64,000 nucleotides of DNA from Sarocladium kiliense (taxonomy: Eukaryota > Ascomycota > Sordariomycetes > Hypocreales > Sarocladiaceae), in contig JAUZTG010000034.1 of NCBI GenBank assembly GCA_030734395.1, positions 868,001-932,000 on the forward strand, given 5' to 3'. Position numbers and translations under genes: made by a program. Below are positions 11,001 through 22,844 of the stretch, piece after piece; position 1 is the stretch's first letter, and every line of letters starts with the position of its first letter. Below the pieces are notes generated by a model that had not been told where the DNA came from, searched no databases, and saw nothing but the letters and a program-made list of their open reading frames with translations.

Positions 11001-14000
11001 CACCAACCATGGCAGTATCCCATTCCTCGACGGTCAAGGTTGGGCCGTAGTGTCGCCCGTCTTCCTCGCCTGCATTGTATCATTAGCACGACTGCTTGGT
11101 CCATTATTGTCAGTCGTTACGTACCGTACCACCAACCCTCCAGAGAGCCGACAATCATATGGAAACGCATCTTCTGAGACGGGTTCGTAATCTCACTCAG
11201 TACCAGCTTGCCATCTGGCTTGAGCAGCTTTCGGCTGTTTTCAAGTGTCCGCTTGATGAACTTTGTAGCGTGCAGAACGTTGGAGGCGATGATTAGATCG
11301 TACGAGCCGAGATCGAATCCTTGATCAGCTGGCTCTTCTTCGATGTTGAGCTTGCTGAAGTGCATGAAAGGAACCCAAGGCGCCAGCTTCTCGCGAGCCT
11401 TCTCGAAATAGCCCACGCTGATATCTGTGAAAGTGTAGCTTTCGAACCTGGGTGCTGTGCCGTTGGAGCCTCCAAGAGCCTCCAAGATTGGAAGTGAAGC
11501 ACCTCCTGTCCCAGCGCCGATTTCGAGGATCTTCATATTCGGGTTTTTGTGCGCCATCAACTCCACGTAATACGCGGCTTGAGCGTAGTGCTGCTCCGTG
11601 CCTAAGCCGTCTTTGTAGAAATTGTTGAGGAAGTTGTCGCGCATCAGAATCTGTAGAGGAGGAATCTCGCCACGAAGGATCTGCGGTAGATACTCTCCGT
11701 GCTCAATCAAGACAGCTCCATCTGTGGAAGATGCTGCCACACGAGCCAGGAGGGCTGACTCTTCTTCGGGGCTCATGTTTAACCAGTTGGATCCTTCTGT
11801 TTGGTAACAGAGCTCACCACGTTGACCTCTTTGATAGCAAAGCTCCATGTATTCCCAGAATAGCTTGAAGTTCCAGGCCAGAGACTCAGCGTCTTCGGGC
11901 GGACACTCTTTCATTACACGCTTGATGTAGATGAGACATGCGATTTCGAGCTCCTCCAGCAACTTGCGGTCAACTTGGCCAAGGTCACCCACTCGGTCAG
12001 CGCAAAGCCGCTTGATGTCTGATGAGTCAAGCAAGGAGAGGTCTTGCTGCCAATGGAATACCGAAGTAAGCTTCCGAATCTTGAGCATATCAGCGCTCTC
12101 ATCAGCCAGTGAGCTAGCAAGAGTTGCACTCTTGATGCCTTCGAAGATGACAAGGGGCTTTGTCCACTCCGGATCGCCCAGGACTATGGTTCCCTCCCGC
12201 TCTCCTGACATGTTGTTCTCAGCGTGTGAATAACCTGGCAATCGGGTATCACTCTCCGTTGGCATAGACGCAGAAACGTAGAGACGCCCGATGGCTGTTG
12301 GGACCATCGCCGACGAAAGGTCCTCATCAATTGCCGAACACGAGGGCAAGGCCATCTGAATGATGCTGTCCAAGGTAGTTGGATGAATGACGTGAGGATA
12401 TTCGAACTTGTGAGGCATTGTGCTCCGAGTGTCGGGAATCTCAATTGTACAGGCTGACTGGTAGTCACCTTTCTTGATGCTAACAAGACCTTGGAAGACA
12501 GGTCCGTAGTGGAGTCCAATTGAGTCGAGGTGGCCATAGAACTGTCGTGGGTTCTGATGGCGAGAGCAGACCTGAGTGACGGCACGGCTTTTGCTGGCGT
12601 ACTCCGCTGCCTTCATCTTGGCCTCATCGGCGAAGGTCGAACTCTGTGGTGACTGATAGTCGATACGAATCAGTCCGGAGCAATTGAGATCCCAAGACTC
12701 TCTTCTAGAGTATAGCTGGAACTCCTGCCAGACCGAAGAATTGGTTCTGGAGCCAAGGCGAGACGGCTTCAGGGCGAGCATCGTCTCGATACCATCTTCG
12801 TCCTGTGGCACTACGATAGCCTTGCCAATGATGACGTCTCGAAGCTCATAGCCCTCGATGACGTGGCTGTCATCAGACTTCTGGGTCATAGCCTCGATCG
12901 CCATGATCATCATGCCAGCGGCTGGATACAGAACCGAGCCCTGCACCTTGTGGTACTGTGCCCACGGCACCTCACCGAGCTTGATGATATTCCGGAACCT
13001 CGGTTCCCTATCGATTCCTTCAAGGGTTTCCGACCCGAAGAGGTCCTTTCGTGCGTGCTTTCGGAAGCGATGAGCCTTAGCTGTGTGGGACTCACACCAA
13101 TACTTCAGTTCATGGTTCCATCTGAAGGGCGGAAGGTCAACAAGATACGACAAGCCTTGATCCTGGATGCCGTTCACAGCTTGTATGTCAATGGGGTATC
13201 CCAGTTGGTAAAGCTTGCCTGCAAGAGTAAGGGCAGTTGTTGCCGCATCCTTGCCTCTCTCTAGAACTGACTGGTAGGCCAGGCTCGGGTCGGTGGACGG
13301 GGACGCAGTGTTCTCAGACCCATGAGTGTAGATCTGATGCGTCGGCCCATGGAGAGCGCTGTGTGGGCCGATCTCAATCATCACATTGTCGTTCTCGCTC
13401 TTTTTGTTTCTGCGCCTTGTCTTTCCTTTTGGTTCTGCACCCATCATCGCGAGCATGCCGCCCAAGAAGTTGACTTGGCCAACCATGTTAGCCACCCAGT
13501 ACTCCGCTCCCAGCTCCTGATTGCTCTGAACAAGACCAGAGCGAAGCGAGGAGAACATCGCGACGTCGGAGGCTTCCTTGTCAGGTAAGGGCACAACTCC
13601 TGACAGCGATGCTCGGTATTCATCGGCTACTGTTTGCATATGGGGCGAGTGATATGCCACATCGACCTTGAGCTTCCGAGCAAAGTGACCGTCATTGATA
13701 ATAGCAGCGGAGAGCTCATCAATAGCATCCGCATCGCCAGACAGTGTTGTGCTAGACGGGCTATTTATGCAAGCGACAACAACCCGCCCAGAAGCGAGCT
13801 TCGTAATATATGCCTCCGATTGCTCGTTGCTCAGACCCGTTGCTAGCATCGAACCAGAGGACTTGACGTGGCTGACCAGCCGCCCGCGATGATAGGCAAT
13901 AGCCCACGCGTCTTCACGCGAGAGTGCGCCCTTAGCATAGGCAGCGGCGATCTCTCCACTGGAGTGACCGATAACAGCCCCAGGGACTACATTCCAAGAC

Positions 14001-16280
14001 TTCAGGAGATCTACCAGAGCGACCTGAAGTGCTGTACAGGCAGGCTGACTGATGTGAGCTTGCCCAAGTTTTGATGTCTCCTCGTCGCGCCAAAGCTCCT
14101 CTATAAAAAGAATAATGTCAGTTGACTCCAGAAACAGGCCAGACACATGATGTTTATGGTGTTTTGGGGAAAGCGTTGGGCTGCGTCATTACCTTTAAGT
14201 GACCAGGTGGCACCAGACTCTCGAAGGTGAGTGTCAGCATCTTCAATGCTCCTTCGGAATACGGGCTGGTCAAATAATTGCCGACCCATTGCGTACCACT
14301 GGGCTCCTTGGCCAGTGAAAATAAATGCAAGTCGGACTCTTCTCGCATTGGCGGACCGAACTGGGTCGATAGTCAGGCTCTTCAGAGATGCTGCCGCCTC
14401 CTCACACGATCCAGCAATGGTGAAGGATTTCCACGGCAGCCGGCTGCGACGAGATGCCATTGTGTAACTCAAGCGCTTGAGAGTCTGTATCTGATCTTTC
14501 TCTTTGGTCTCGTCAAGGATCGATTCGAGGTAGCCTGCGTATGATGCAGCGGTCCTCTCGATACCATCTTGGTCATGGGAGCTCCAGACAAGCAGTTGGC
14601 TTGAGCCAGCAACACTCGGCTTGAGATGGTTATCGAGATCAGCCACCGAAACCCCAGAGTCTTCTGAGTCTGAGTGAGTCGGTGAGAGACTTTTATTGGT
14701 CTTCACATTGTGGTTTCCCACTAGCCGCCGATCCTTGAGATAGTGGTAGGCGTCATCCAAAATGCAGTGCGCATTAGTGCCTCCGTAACCAAAGGAGTTG
14801 ATGCTGATGCGCCGTAGACCAGCAGTGGGCCATGGCATAAGCTCCGTTGGAACACGAAGGTTCCATTCTTCCATTGGAATTCGAGGGTTCGGCTTCTCGT
14901 AATAAAGTGAAGGTGGGATCTTCCCTTGCTCCAACATCATGACGGCCTTGACGACCTGAACGAGACCAGAGCCGCCCTCCAGGTGACCAACATTGGACTT
15001 TACTGAGCCCATGTATAAAGGATCACCAGAAGCACGAGCTCTGCCAAATGTCGCAGCCAAAGCAGCTGCCTCCACAGGATCTCCCGCTGGTGTTCCTGTT
15101 CCATGAGCTTCGACGTACGATGTCTCATCAAGACTCAAGCCCGCGTCAGCGTATACCTTCCTGATCAAAGCTTCTTGAGCGTCGGCTGCCGGTAGCGTGA
15201 TACCAGGGGTATGCCCATCTTGATTCACAGCAGAGTTGCGAATCACTCCACGAATGACATCCCCATCACGTAAAGCAAGATTGAGAGGTTTGAGAACACA
15301 GAATCCCGCTCCTGAAAAGATGATTGTTAGCTATCGTCTACTCAGGTCTGGAGTCTTGTGACAAGAGACTGTTTCTCACCCTCTCCTCTAGCGTAGCCGT
15401 TGCCTTTATGATCGAACGACTGGCACTTCCCGTCAGGACTCAGGAAGTGAAGGCGAGTCATGGCGCCCATGATATCCGGAAGCAGCATCAAGTTTGTGCC
15501 ACCAACAACAGACTGAGTAGATATTTCGTTAGCTTAGGCTAGGCAAAAACTATCATATCACGCTAACGGAATTGTTGCTTACCATCGTGGTCTCTCCAGT
15601 TCGGATGCTCTGACAGCCAAGATGCAACGCAGCCATGGATGATGAGCATGCAGTGTCGAGACTGATACTGGGGCCTTTCATGTTGAAGAACCAAGAGATG
15701 CGATTGGACATGATTGCCGAGCCTGTGCCAGTACCATGGTAGAGAGGCAGATCCTCGCGGTCACAGGCAAGCATGTCGCTGTAGTCTCTGGTGAAGCAGC
15801 CAACGAAGCACGATGTGTTGGAACCGTCAACATCTTCCATACGTACTCCAGCTGTATGGGAAGGTCAAAGAGTTAGTCTCGTGCAATCACATGTTCGTTT
15901 AGGAACGGCCTACCGTTCTCCAAAGCTTCATAAGTGCATTCAAGAGCCATGCGCTGCTGGGGGTCCATAGCCTTGGCCTCAGCCAAAGGCATATTGAAGA
16001 ATGGAGCATCAAATGCGGAGATGTCTCGTTCCATGAAATGAGCCTTCCTCACGTTGATGGTTCCCTGCCGCTCATTATGCGGGTGGTAAAAGGCATCGAC
16101 ATTGAACCGGTCTGGAGGGACATCAGAGAGGGCACTTCTGCCTTCCGCGAGCATGTCCCAAAGCTTCTGGGGGTTCTCGGCATCCCCTGGAAAGCGACCA
16201 GAGATGCCAATGATGGCAACTGGCATAACAGCATCCTCCTGACCCGCAGCCTGGGTTACATGGTCTGCTGAGGGAGACAT
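8025..16280 (-). CDS. Highly reducing type I polyketide synthase (KS-AT-DH-CMeT-ER-KR-ACP)
   Basis: Iterative PKS, 2,610 residues in seven exons: 15914-16280, 15583-15851, 15380-15512, 14193-15311, 11125-14100, 8956-11069, 8025-8879. Domains in order: KS, with catalytic Cys191 in DTACSSSMAALH, then EAHGTGTPAGDP and KSNVGHLEGGSG. AT from about residue 580, with TGQGAQW and GHSSGE near 675. DH, with the HxxxGxxxxP motif near 1013 and a DSIIQ motif. C-methyltransferase, LEIGAGTGGAS near 1492. ER, GLNFKDVMVAMG and HGAAGGVGQAA near 2028. KR, IAGGSGGLGR near 2237 plus the downstream Ser/Tyr pair. ACP, GVDSL near 2559. All catalytic motifs I looked for are intact, so a fully reduced, alpha-methylated chain can be formed. 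No thioesterase, reductase or condensation domain follows the ACP, so release must occur in trans; the FSH hydrolase at 21.7 kb is the candidate. It shares a promoter with the glycosyltransferase. Confidence 0.97.
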
Positions 16281-16993
16281 ACTTGTCTTTCCCGCTGTCG
16301 CGTGTCCGAGAGTGATCTGTACAATTGCTAGGTCTGTAGCAGATGGAGAAAATAGACGGCCTATGACATGCGTGGTCGCAATAAAGAATTACACCTTGAG
16401 GAATAGTTGATATCTCACGGAACCCTATTGCTAAGGAGTTTTCGACTACTGTCGGACAGGTCAAGAGTCCGGTTCATTGCTTCATGTATAATTAATGCCT
16501 TCATTTAACCGCGTATAACAACTAAGATAAAGGTCCCCGTTGCTGGTACAGTCTGCGCACCGACTTACACCGAACCCAATAGGAGACCACTACGTAGGCT
16601 ACACGATCGGCGACAAAATGGGACCAGGAGAGCCACCGTACTCCGTAAATCCGATGGCCGTGTCGCCGTAGATACAATTATGGGCGCCTATCGATGCAAG
16701 TGCAATTAGTATAGTTTTACTCGCCGATCAAGGCGTTCTGAGCCGCCGCAAGAAAGTCGCCGTCCGTTCGGTGGCACCGTCTCACACAATGCGGCGTAGG
16801 CCCGGCCAGGAGCAACCACCCCAGGGACGGCCGAAAAGATGTCGAAGACCAGCATGAGAATGACAGTGATGAGAATGCCTTCAGTGACAAGGTGGGGAAA
16901 GACAGTTGATGTCGAAACTGTGATTCTCCTGGCTTCAGTTACACATCTTGAACCCTAAGAGCTTGTCGCCGATTACTTCCCCTCCGCGCCAGC
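16281..16993. promoter_or_regulatory. Bidirectional PKS / glycosyltransferase promoter with five copies of a TCGCCG element
   Basis: 713 bases between the divergent PKS and glycosyltransferase starts. Five copies of a near-identical element occur: GTCGCCGAT on the minus strand at 16606-16614, GTCGCCGT at 16662-16669, TCGCCGAT at 16721-16728, GTCGCCGT at 16756-16763 and GTCGCCGAT at 16965-16973. The complete form contains TCG-N-CGA, an imperfect palindrome of the triplets favoured by Zn2Cys6 regulators. The same element recurs before the P450, the cluster regulator and the MFS gene. That it is an operator of the cluster regulator is inference. Confidence 0.6.
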
Positions 16994-18747
16994 ATGTCGA
17001 TGCCTTCAGCTGCCAGCAATGCCTTGAACAATGAGAGACGCTATAGAGGGGGCCCTCGACGTATTCTGATAGTCGTAACAGCAGGCGGATTCACCAATGC
17101 AGGTACATCATCTTCCTCCCCGTCTTCTCCAGTAAACGATGGACTTACACAACATCAGCACCACTTTTAGAGCTAGGAAGAATACTCGCACTACGTGGCT
17201 ATGAAATACAATTCGGCAGCCTGCAAGGCCGGGAGTCTTGGGTCAATACTTGTGACTTCGTCTCCCGGTTCCACACGTTGGGGCCTGCGCTCGCTCCGGG
17301 AATTGAAGAGGCCAAATACCTGGAGATGACAGCGTGGTCGAGCGGTAACTGGAAGGCCAAGCTTGAGACGAGGAGGTTTTTGGAGTCTTCATGGCCTGAC
17401 GCCTACCGGTCTCTCTCGGAACTCGTCAACGATCCCTCAACAAGACCCGATATGATCTTATCTGATTACTGGGTCGATGCAACAAGAGACATCAGCTTTG
17501 AACACGACATCCCATTAGCTATGCACTGGCCACAGATGCCAACTGCAATGCTTCACGCGCCCTACATCCCGGGCACACCGGGCTTACAGATCGACATCTT
17601 GAGCTCTGAGTATGCGACCCTCTGGCAGCGCTGGCGTAGCTCCATTGCGATCTACACAAGTGCTCTACACTATTACCGGTATCTTAGATGGCGAAAGCAT
17701 ATGCGCTCGGAAGCTGGTGTCTACCGACAGCTCCCGACTCTCACCAAGCCTGACTATCTATGCCTTGTCAACTCGCTATTCGGCTTTGAAGTGCCCAAAG
17801 ATATACCGCCGAATGTTGCTGCTGTCGGGCCAATTCTAAGTGATTCCGTCGATTCCCTTGGCGAGCCGTACACGACGTTCCTAGCCAAGCGCTCAAAGGT
17901 TCTCTACGTATGCCTCGGTACTCACGTTCTACTACCCTCAACAAGTATTGAGAAGTTGCTTCTCGGGGCGCTTGCTTCGCTCAAAGCCGGGGAGATCGAC
18001 GGGATTATTTGGCCCATGCGACCAATGGCACGGAGCCAGCTTGACGGCGCGGCACTCATGCCTGTTTACCTTAGCCAAGAGTCCCACGGTGAGAGTACAA
18101 GAGCATCAGTTTCATTCATGTCTATTACTGAACTTCTCAATGGATCCCACCCCGCTCTCTTGTTCACGGAGTTTGCGCCTCAGCGAAGCCTACTGCAGGA
18201 TGAGCGCGTCGCCATATTCCTCAGTCATGGCGGGCCAGCCTCCGCAAATGAGGCCCTATTCGCCGGAATACCACTCGTCACTCTATCAGTCTACTTTGAC
18301 CAAGTTCAGAACGAGATGCGGCTGCGAGATGCCGGCGTATCAATACCCTTGGATAAGCACAACTTCTCTGCCACAGACGTCGGGATGGCAATTGGGAGTA
18401 TTGCCCAAGACCAGCTGGCAAGGGGCCCAATTACTGCAAACGTGGAAAGAATGCAGCGAATTGCAAGAATCGCCGCTCGTCGAAAGTACTTGGCAGTGGA
18501 TCTAATCGAAGAGGTCCTGGCTGATCATGAAGGAAGAAGGCTGGAGAGAGAGGCCTTGAAATCGCAATCGACACGTGCTAAACCGAGATACATGCATCTA
18601 CAGACTGCTGATGTCAGAATGCCGTTCTGGAAGGCAAAGAACTGGGATCTTTATGGGGCCTGCATTGCGGTGAGCTTGTGTATTGCAGGTCTTATCATTG
18701 CACTGCCGGTTGCTATATCTCAGACTATTCCTCGTAGTGATAAATAA
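16994..18747 (+). CDS. Membrane-anchored UDP-glycosyltransferase (GT1 family)
   Basis: 565-residue family-1 glycosyltransferase that would move a sugar from UDP-sugar to a lipophilic acceptor, here probably the polyketide. Two exons, 16994-17102 and 17159-18747; the join gives FTNAAPLLELGRILALRGYEI, the usual N-terminal acceptor-side opening. The nucleotide-sugar signature is near residue 390: FLSHGGPASANEALFAGIP, then DQVQNEMRLRDAG. A single hydrophobic helix near residues 536-557, followed by a short polar tail, implies tail anchoring to an internal membrane, as in animal-type UDP-glucuronosyltransferases. Transcribed divergently from the PKS and sharing its motif-rich promoter, which argues for co-regulation. 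The sugar and acceptor cannot be read from sequence. Confidence 0.9.
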
Positions 18748-19149
18748 TTCACGATAGACAATTCCAGAAAATGCAATATTACGGCAGGCAATACTCTATA
18801 AACCCCATGAGTTCATTGAGACGAGGCAAGAAAGCGGCCGATCTTTGCGCCAATTCACTCGCTCCTCCCAGAGCCCTATGGCCTGATTGACCGGGACGGC
18901 GACTTTTCACCACCCGCCGCAGCGGCTCGCATCCGACTGTGCGAGCGTTTCTTTCACTACGGCCAAGATTCACTGCTGCAGCGGCTTAGCCGGCGGATGC
19001 CAATCATTATGTGCCCATGTTTCGAGAGAGTTCAGGGATCAAGAGCATGACTTAGACTGGCAGTATCATCAACCTTCTCCCACCCGACACAGTCGAGGGA
19101 CTGGAAATCACACCTTGACCACTTTTTACATCCTCAATTTAGCGCAGCC
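18748..19149. other. Intergenic / P450 promoter
   Basis: 402 bases between the glycosyltransferase stop and the P450 start. Contains one minus-strand copy of the cluster element and no recognisable gene. Confidence 0.6.
18896..18903 (-). promoter_or_regulatory. TCGCCG element upstream of the P450
   Basis: GTCGCCGT read on the minus strand, 247 bases before the P450 ATG. Identical to the copies at 16662 and 16756 in the PKS promoter. Confidence 0.45.
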
Positions 19150-20931
19150 ATGTCATTCACCAGCGTAGTGTTCTCTGCCAGGAATGCTGCTGCACTAGCG
19201 ATTCTCTCCTGTGCGTACGCTGTGTCGCTCATAGGATATCGTCTTTACCTGAGCCCTCTGAAGAAGTTCCCAGGCCCGAAGCTGGCTGCGGTGACTTTCT
19301 GGTAGGGTAACCTTTCTCAATCCTTCACCCAACTGTGTCTTTTTCTCGATCTGAACGAGCCTGGGTCCTGATACGATTGATCCTAGGTACGAGTTCTACT
19401 ATGATGTCGTGCAGAAGGGACAGTACACATTCCACATTGCAAAGCTGCATGAGCAGTACGGGCCTGTGATCCGAATCAGCCCGGAGGAGATTCATGTTAC
19501 GACTCCTGAATTCTACGATGTTTTACACACCAACTTCAAGCATCGGCGAAACAAGTGGCACAGAACAAACACTGCCTTCGGTATCCCATTGTCCACGTTC
19601 GGATCTGAGCAACATGAGGTCCATCGCATGCGACGATCTGCCATTGCGCCATTCTTCTCGCTTAACAGAGTGAGGAAACTCGAACCACTCATGCGTGAGC
19701 GCTCAGCAGCCGTGTTTGGTAGACTGAACGGGTTTCGTGGCTCTGGAGAAGTGATCAGGCTGGACCACTACTTCACGGCTTATACGACAGGTGAGCGCAT
19801 CATGCTGTACACAAAGAGCCCAATGTGCGATCGCCAACTGACAAACGCACCGCAGATATCATGACGCTATACGCATTCGGAATGTCTGATGACCGAGTCA
19901 ACGCGCCCGACTTTGACGGAGCGTTCCATGCGGCTTGCTTGAGTGGATGCCAACAAGTATTTCTCTCACGCAAGTTCCCCATCTTATTGGACATTACCAG
20001 GATGATTCCCGGGTCTTGGCTGATGAAGTGGAATCCGGACATGAGCTCCTACTTTCTGATGCAAAGGGTAAGCGTTCAGAAATTTCTATACAGTACGAAC
20101 AGAATGCTAATGCCTCGTGTCAATCAGGACATTGGCAAACTCGTGGTCAAGATCTGTAACCAGGACCGTAGTGAGTGGCCGAAAGTCGACCATCCCACAT
20201 TCTTCCACGAGCTTCTGGACAGCAAACTGCCACAAAGTGAGAAGACGATTCCACGGCTGGCCCAAGAAGGTGGCTTCTTGCTTGGTGCAGGCACTGTAAC
20301 CACCTCTTGGTCCCTGACAACCGGCGTCTTTTGGCTGCTACGTGAACCCGAGGTACTGCGAAAGCTCAAACAAGAGCTTGTCGAATCTGTGCCAGTCGAT
20401 CTCGTCCTTGAGGATGGCCAAAGTCTGCTCGGAATACTCGAAACCCTCCCTTACATGCAGGCAACTGTGCAAGAGATGATTCGAATGGGAACCGGCGTCG
20501 CGACTCGCTCAGCTCGGGTCGCCCCAGACGAGGACCTGGCCGTTCCCGGGACGGACTTTGTCATCCCACGCAATACGGCAATCTCGATGTCGCACTTATT
20601 GATGAACCGTGACTCTCATATCTTCCCAGACCCGAATCGGTTCCGCCCTGAACGATGGATTGAGAATCCCGACTTGGCCCGTTGGCAAGTCACGTTCGGC
20701 AAAGGCTCTCGATTCTGTTTAGGCAAGGATTTGAACATGAGCGAGTCATACCTCCTACTGGCTTACATGTTCCGCACCTATGGCACTAGAGAGGTCCGAT
20801 TTCCGGACGACATTGGCTACATCGAACTATACGAGACAGATGAGACGGACATTGAGTGTGCGGTTGATGGCGTCCTCGCCAGACCTCGGCTTGACTCGAA
20901 AGGCGTCAGGTGCAGGGTCTGGGGCTGGTAA
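19150..20931 (+). CDS. Cytochrome P450 monooxygenase
   Basis: 523-residue microsomal P450 that would oxidise the polyketide or its glycoside. Exons are 19150-19301, 19387-19790, 19856-20067 and 20128-20931. The third intron (20068-20127) is 60 nt long and has no stop, so it can be misread as coding. An N-terminal membrane anchor (AALAILSCAYAVSLIGYRLY) precedes the proline-rich hinge KKFPGPKLAA. The I-helix region reads LGAGTVTTSWSLTTG, the ExxR motif is EMIR in ATVQEMIRMG, and the haem loop FGKGSRFCLGK places the axial ligand at Cys453. All essential motifs are present. It follows the glycosyltransferase in the same orientation and carries a copy of the shared element in its promoter, supporting a tailoring role. 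Confidence 0.94.
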
Positions 20932-21745
20932 AGGACAAATTGTCAACATTTGAGTCTACCAAGAGAAGAGTGATAGATCTGTTCGGATATGCAGATTTGG
21001 GGGGTTGAAAGCAGTATGTTGCTTTCAGTTTGGTGGATACAGGCATCTCAGCATGGCGATCTCTCGTTGCACTCCTCATTCACTCTCCTGACTGGGATCT
21101 ACACAACCAAAGTGCATATCAATTATATAGTCTCTCCGTAAACGATAAGATTGCTATTCGCGAACCATGGGAACCTGTATCCCGGGGCTAGTCGATTGAA
21201 AGGCCCATCCTACTGTCCCTGTAACACGCTGGTCGCCCTCACCCCGAAGCTGCAAACCTGCAGACGTCCGACGAGGCTTAGATAAGGGAATTTAAAGTAT
21301 ATGCCTCTCACCGTTCAGCCGCATGTCTGGAACGCCGTATCGGGACCCCCGCTGCGCAGCCAAGGTACTTTGTCTCTAGCGCCTTGTCCTGCTATAAGTA
21401 AAGTAGCTTCACACTGGCCTCAGAATAGTCGCCGGTTCCATGGACTGATTCGAGCACCACATACACGAAGGTACATTCTTTCTCTGACGACAATCGATAG
21501 ATGCTCCCCGTCCTGCATTGTGTTTTTCCCTCGACAGTAAGTGACTGACCTGCAAGCCGCTAGTCATGCAATGCGACTCGAGCACGAGCTACTGTCTGTT
21601 CATCTTATCGCCATCGCCCAGGGTGTGTGAACTCTGCTGCTAACCGTGTCTCCGTGACAGCCATACAGCCACATCGAGAAGACACGACAAACCGTTTTCC
21701 ATCAACATCAAAGGGAATAGACTGTCCTTCACCGACTTTGTCAGG
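20932..21745. other. Intergenic / hydrolase promoter
   Basis: 814 bases between the P450 stop and the hydrolase ATG. A partial copy of the cluster element occurs at 21428-21435. No gene or RNA is recognised. Confidence 0.55.
21428..21435 (+). promoter_or_regulatory. Variant TCGCCG element upstream of the hydrolase
   Basis: GTCGCCGG, 311 bases before the hydrolase ATG. It shares seven bases with the element in the PKS promoter but lacks the last half-site base, so support is weaker. Confidence 0.3.
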
Positions 21746-22522
21746 ATGCGGTTCCTCTGCTTGCACGGCATGGGTACAAACTCGGATATATACGAAGCTC
21801 AGTTGGCTCCCATCATTGCGCAGCTTGACCCGTCCCATGAGTTTGTCTTCGTCGACGGACTTGTCGCCTGTGAGCCAGCAGATGGTGTTGACTCGCTCTT
21901 CCCTGGTCCTTTCTACTGTTATTATGACAAGCCAGTGACAAGGCAGCTCGAGGACGCCTACAAACTGCTCATAGAGGTGATGGAAGAAGATGGCCCTTTC
22001 GACGGCGTGTTCGGCTTCTCTCAGGGTGGCGCTCTCGCCGCTTCCTTCATCCTACACCACCAGGCCAATCATCCTCACGATCCCGATTTGTTTCGTGTGG
22101 CAGTTTTCACGTGCGCCAGTCTGCCCTTTGACCCCAACTCGGCCAATCCAAAGAGACAGGACCCATATCACGCATCCATCTGCCCGCGCACCGGCAGCGT
22201 CCATGTCGAGGACTGGAAACCTGGCAGAGTCGTTGAGGCAAAGCCCATCAACGGCTTTTTGAGTCCCTTGCTAGATGGCGAGGAGCCTCTTCACCGCTTT
22301 CATCCTGCGCGCGAGAAGAGCCGAATCTCTGTCCCTACAGTCCATATTCTCGGGGCATGCGATCCCTTTTGTCCACAAAGCCGTCTTCTGGCTGATTTGT
22401 GCGCCGAGTCCGTTGTCGTCGAACATCGTATGGGTCATCTTCTACCACGCGACATGGGCTTTGCGCAAAAGGCGGCTCGCGCTATCGACAACTGCATACA
22501 CAAGGCTTTGGCTCGGAATTGA
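21746..22522 (+). CDS. FSH1-type serine hydrolase, candidate trans-acting polyketide esterase
   Basis: Intronless 258-residue alpha/beta hydrolase of the FSH1 (PF03959) family. It begins with the family opening MRFLCLHGMGTNSDIYEAQL. The nucleophile elbow GFSQGG places the catalytic serine at residue 92; the acid is probably in GACDPF and the histidine in RMGHLLP. Family members such as LovG in the lovastatin pathway free the chain from an HR-PKS that lacks its own thioesterase, which is the situation here. The assignment of that role rests on family knowledge and location. It lies between the P450 and the cluster regulator. Confidence 0.9.
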   Translation: MRFLCLHGMGTNSDIYEAQLAPIIAQLDPSHEFVFVDGLVACEPADGVDSLFPGPFYCYYDKPVTRQLEDAYKLLIEVMEEDGPFDGVFGFSQGGALAASFILHHQANHPHDPDLFRVAVFTCASLPFDPNSANPKRQDPYHASICPRTGSVHVEDWKPGRVVEAKPINGFLSPLLDGEEPLHRFHPAREKSRISVPTVHILGACDPFCPQSRLLADLCAESVVVEHRMGHLLPRDMGFAQKAARAIDNCIHKALARN

Positions 22523-22844
22523 CAACGTTTGTCTGCTAATCATGTCACGAAGTGCTCGTTTACTTGTATCTCAAATGGCTGTGAGGTTGTTGGCCTGGTG
22601 TGGAGTTTGTGAGCAGCAAAGCAGGGACAATAGATGTGTTGCGACCTGATTGTGATTGTCACTGATATAGAATACAACGATGGAATTGTCAGCTCGCTTA
22701 TCTTCCGTTCTGACATGTCAGAATGCCTACTCAGCGCTAAATCAGGTACTGGCATCCATGTAATGTCTTCAGAGATGCGTGACCGTCTTCAGTCGCCGCT
22801 TTTCAAACTGCCGTTGCCAGAACTTCTCCTCTTCTCTTCTCCTT
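22523..22844. other. Convergent 3' region between hydrolase and regulator
   Basis: About 320 bases separating two convergent genes. It must hold both 3' ends; nothing else is recognised. Confidence 0.5.

Noticed and set aside
20068..20127. 60-nt segment of the P450 that is open in frame and could be read as coding
   Set aside because: Has donor GTAAGC and acceptor CAG, interrupts an otherwise continuous P450 alignment (FLMQR/DIGKLV), and is a multiple of three only by chance.
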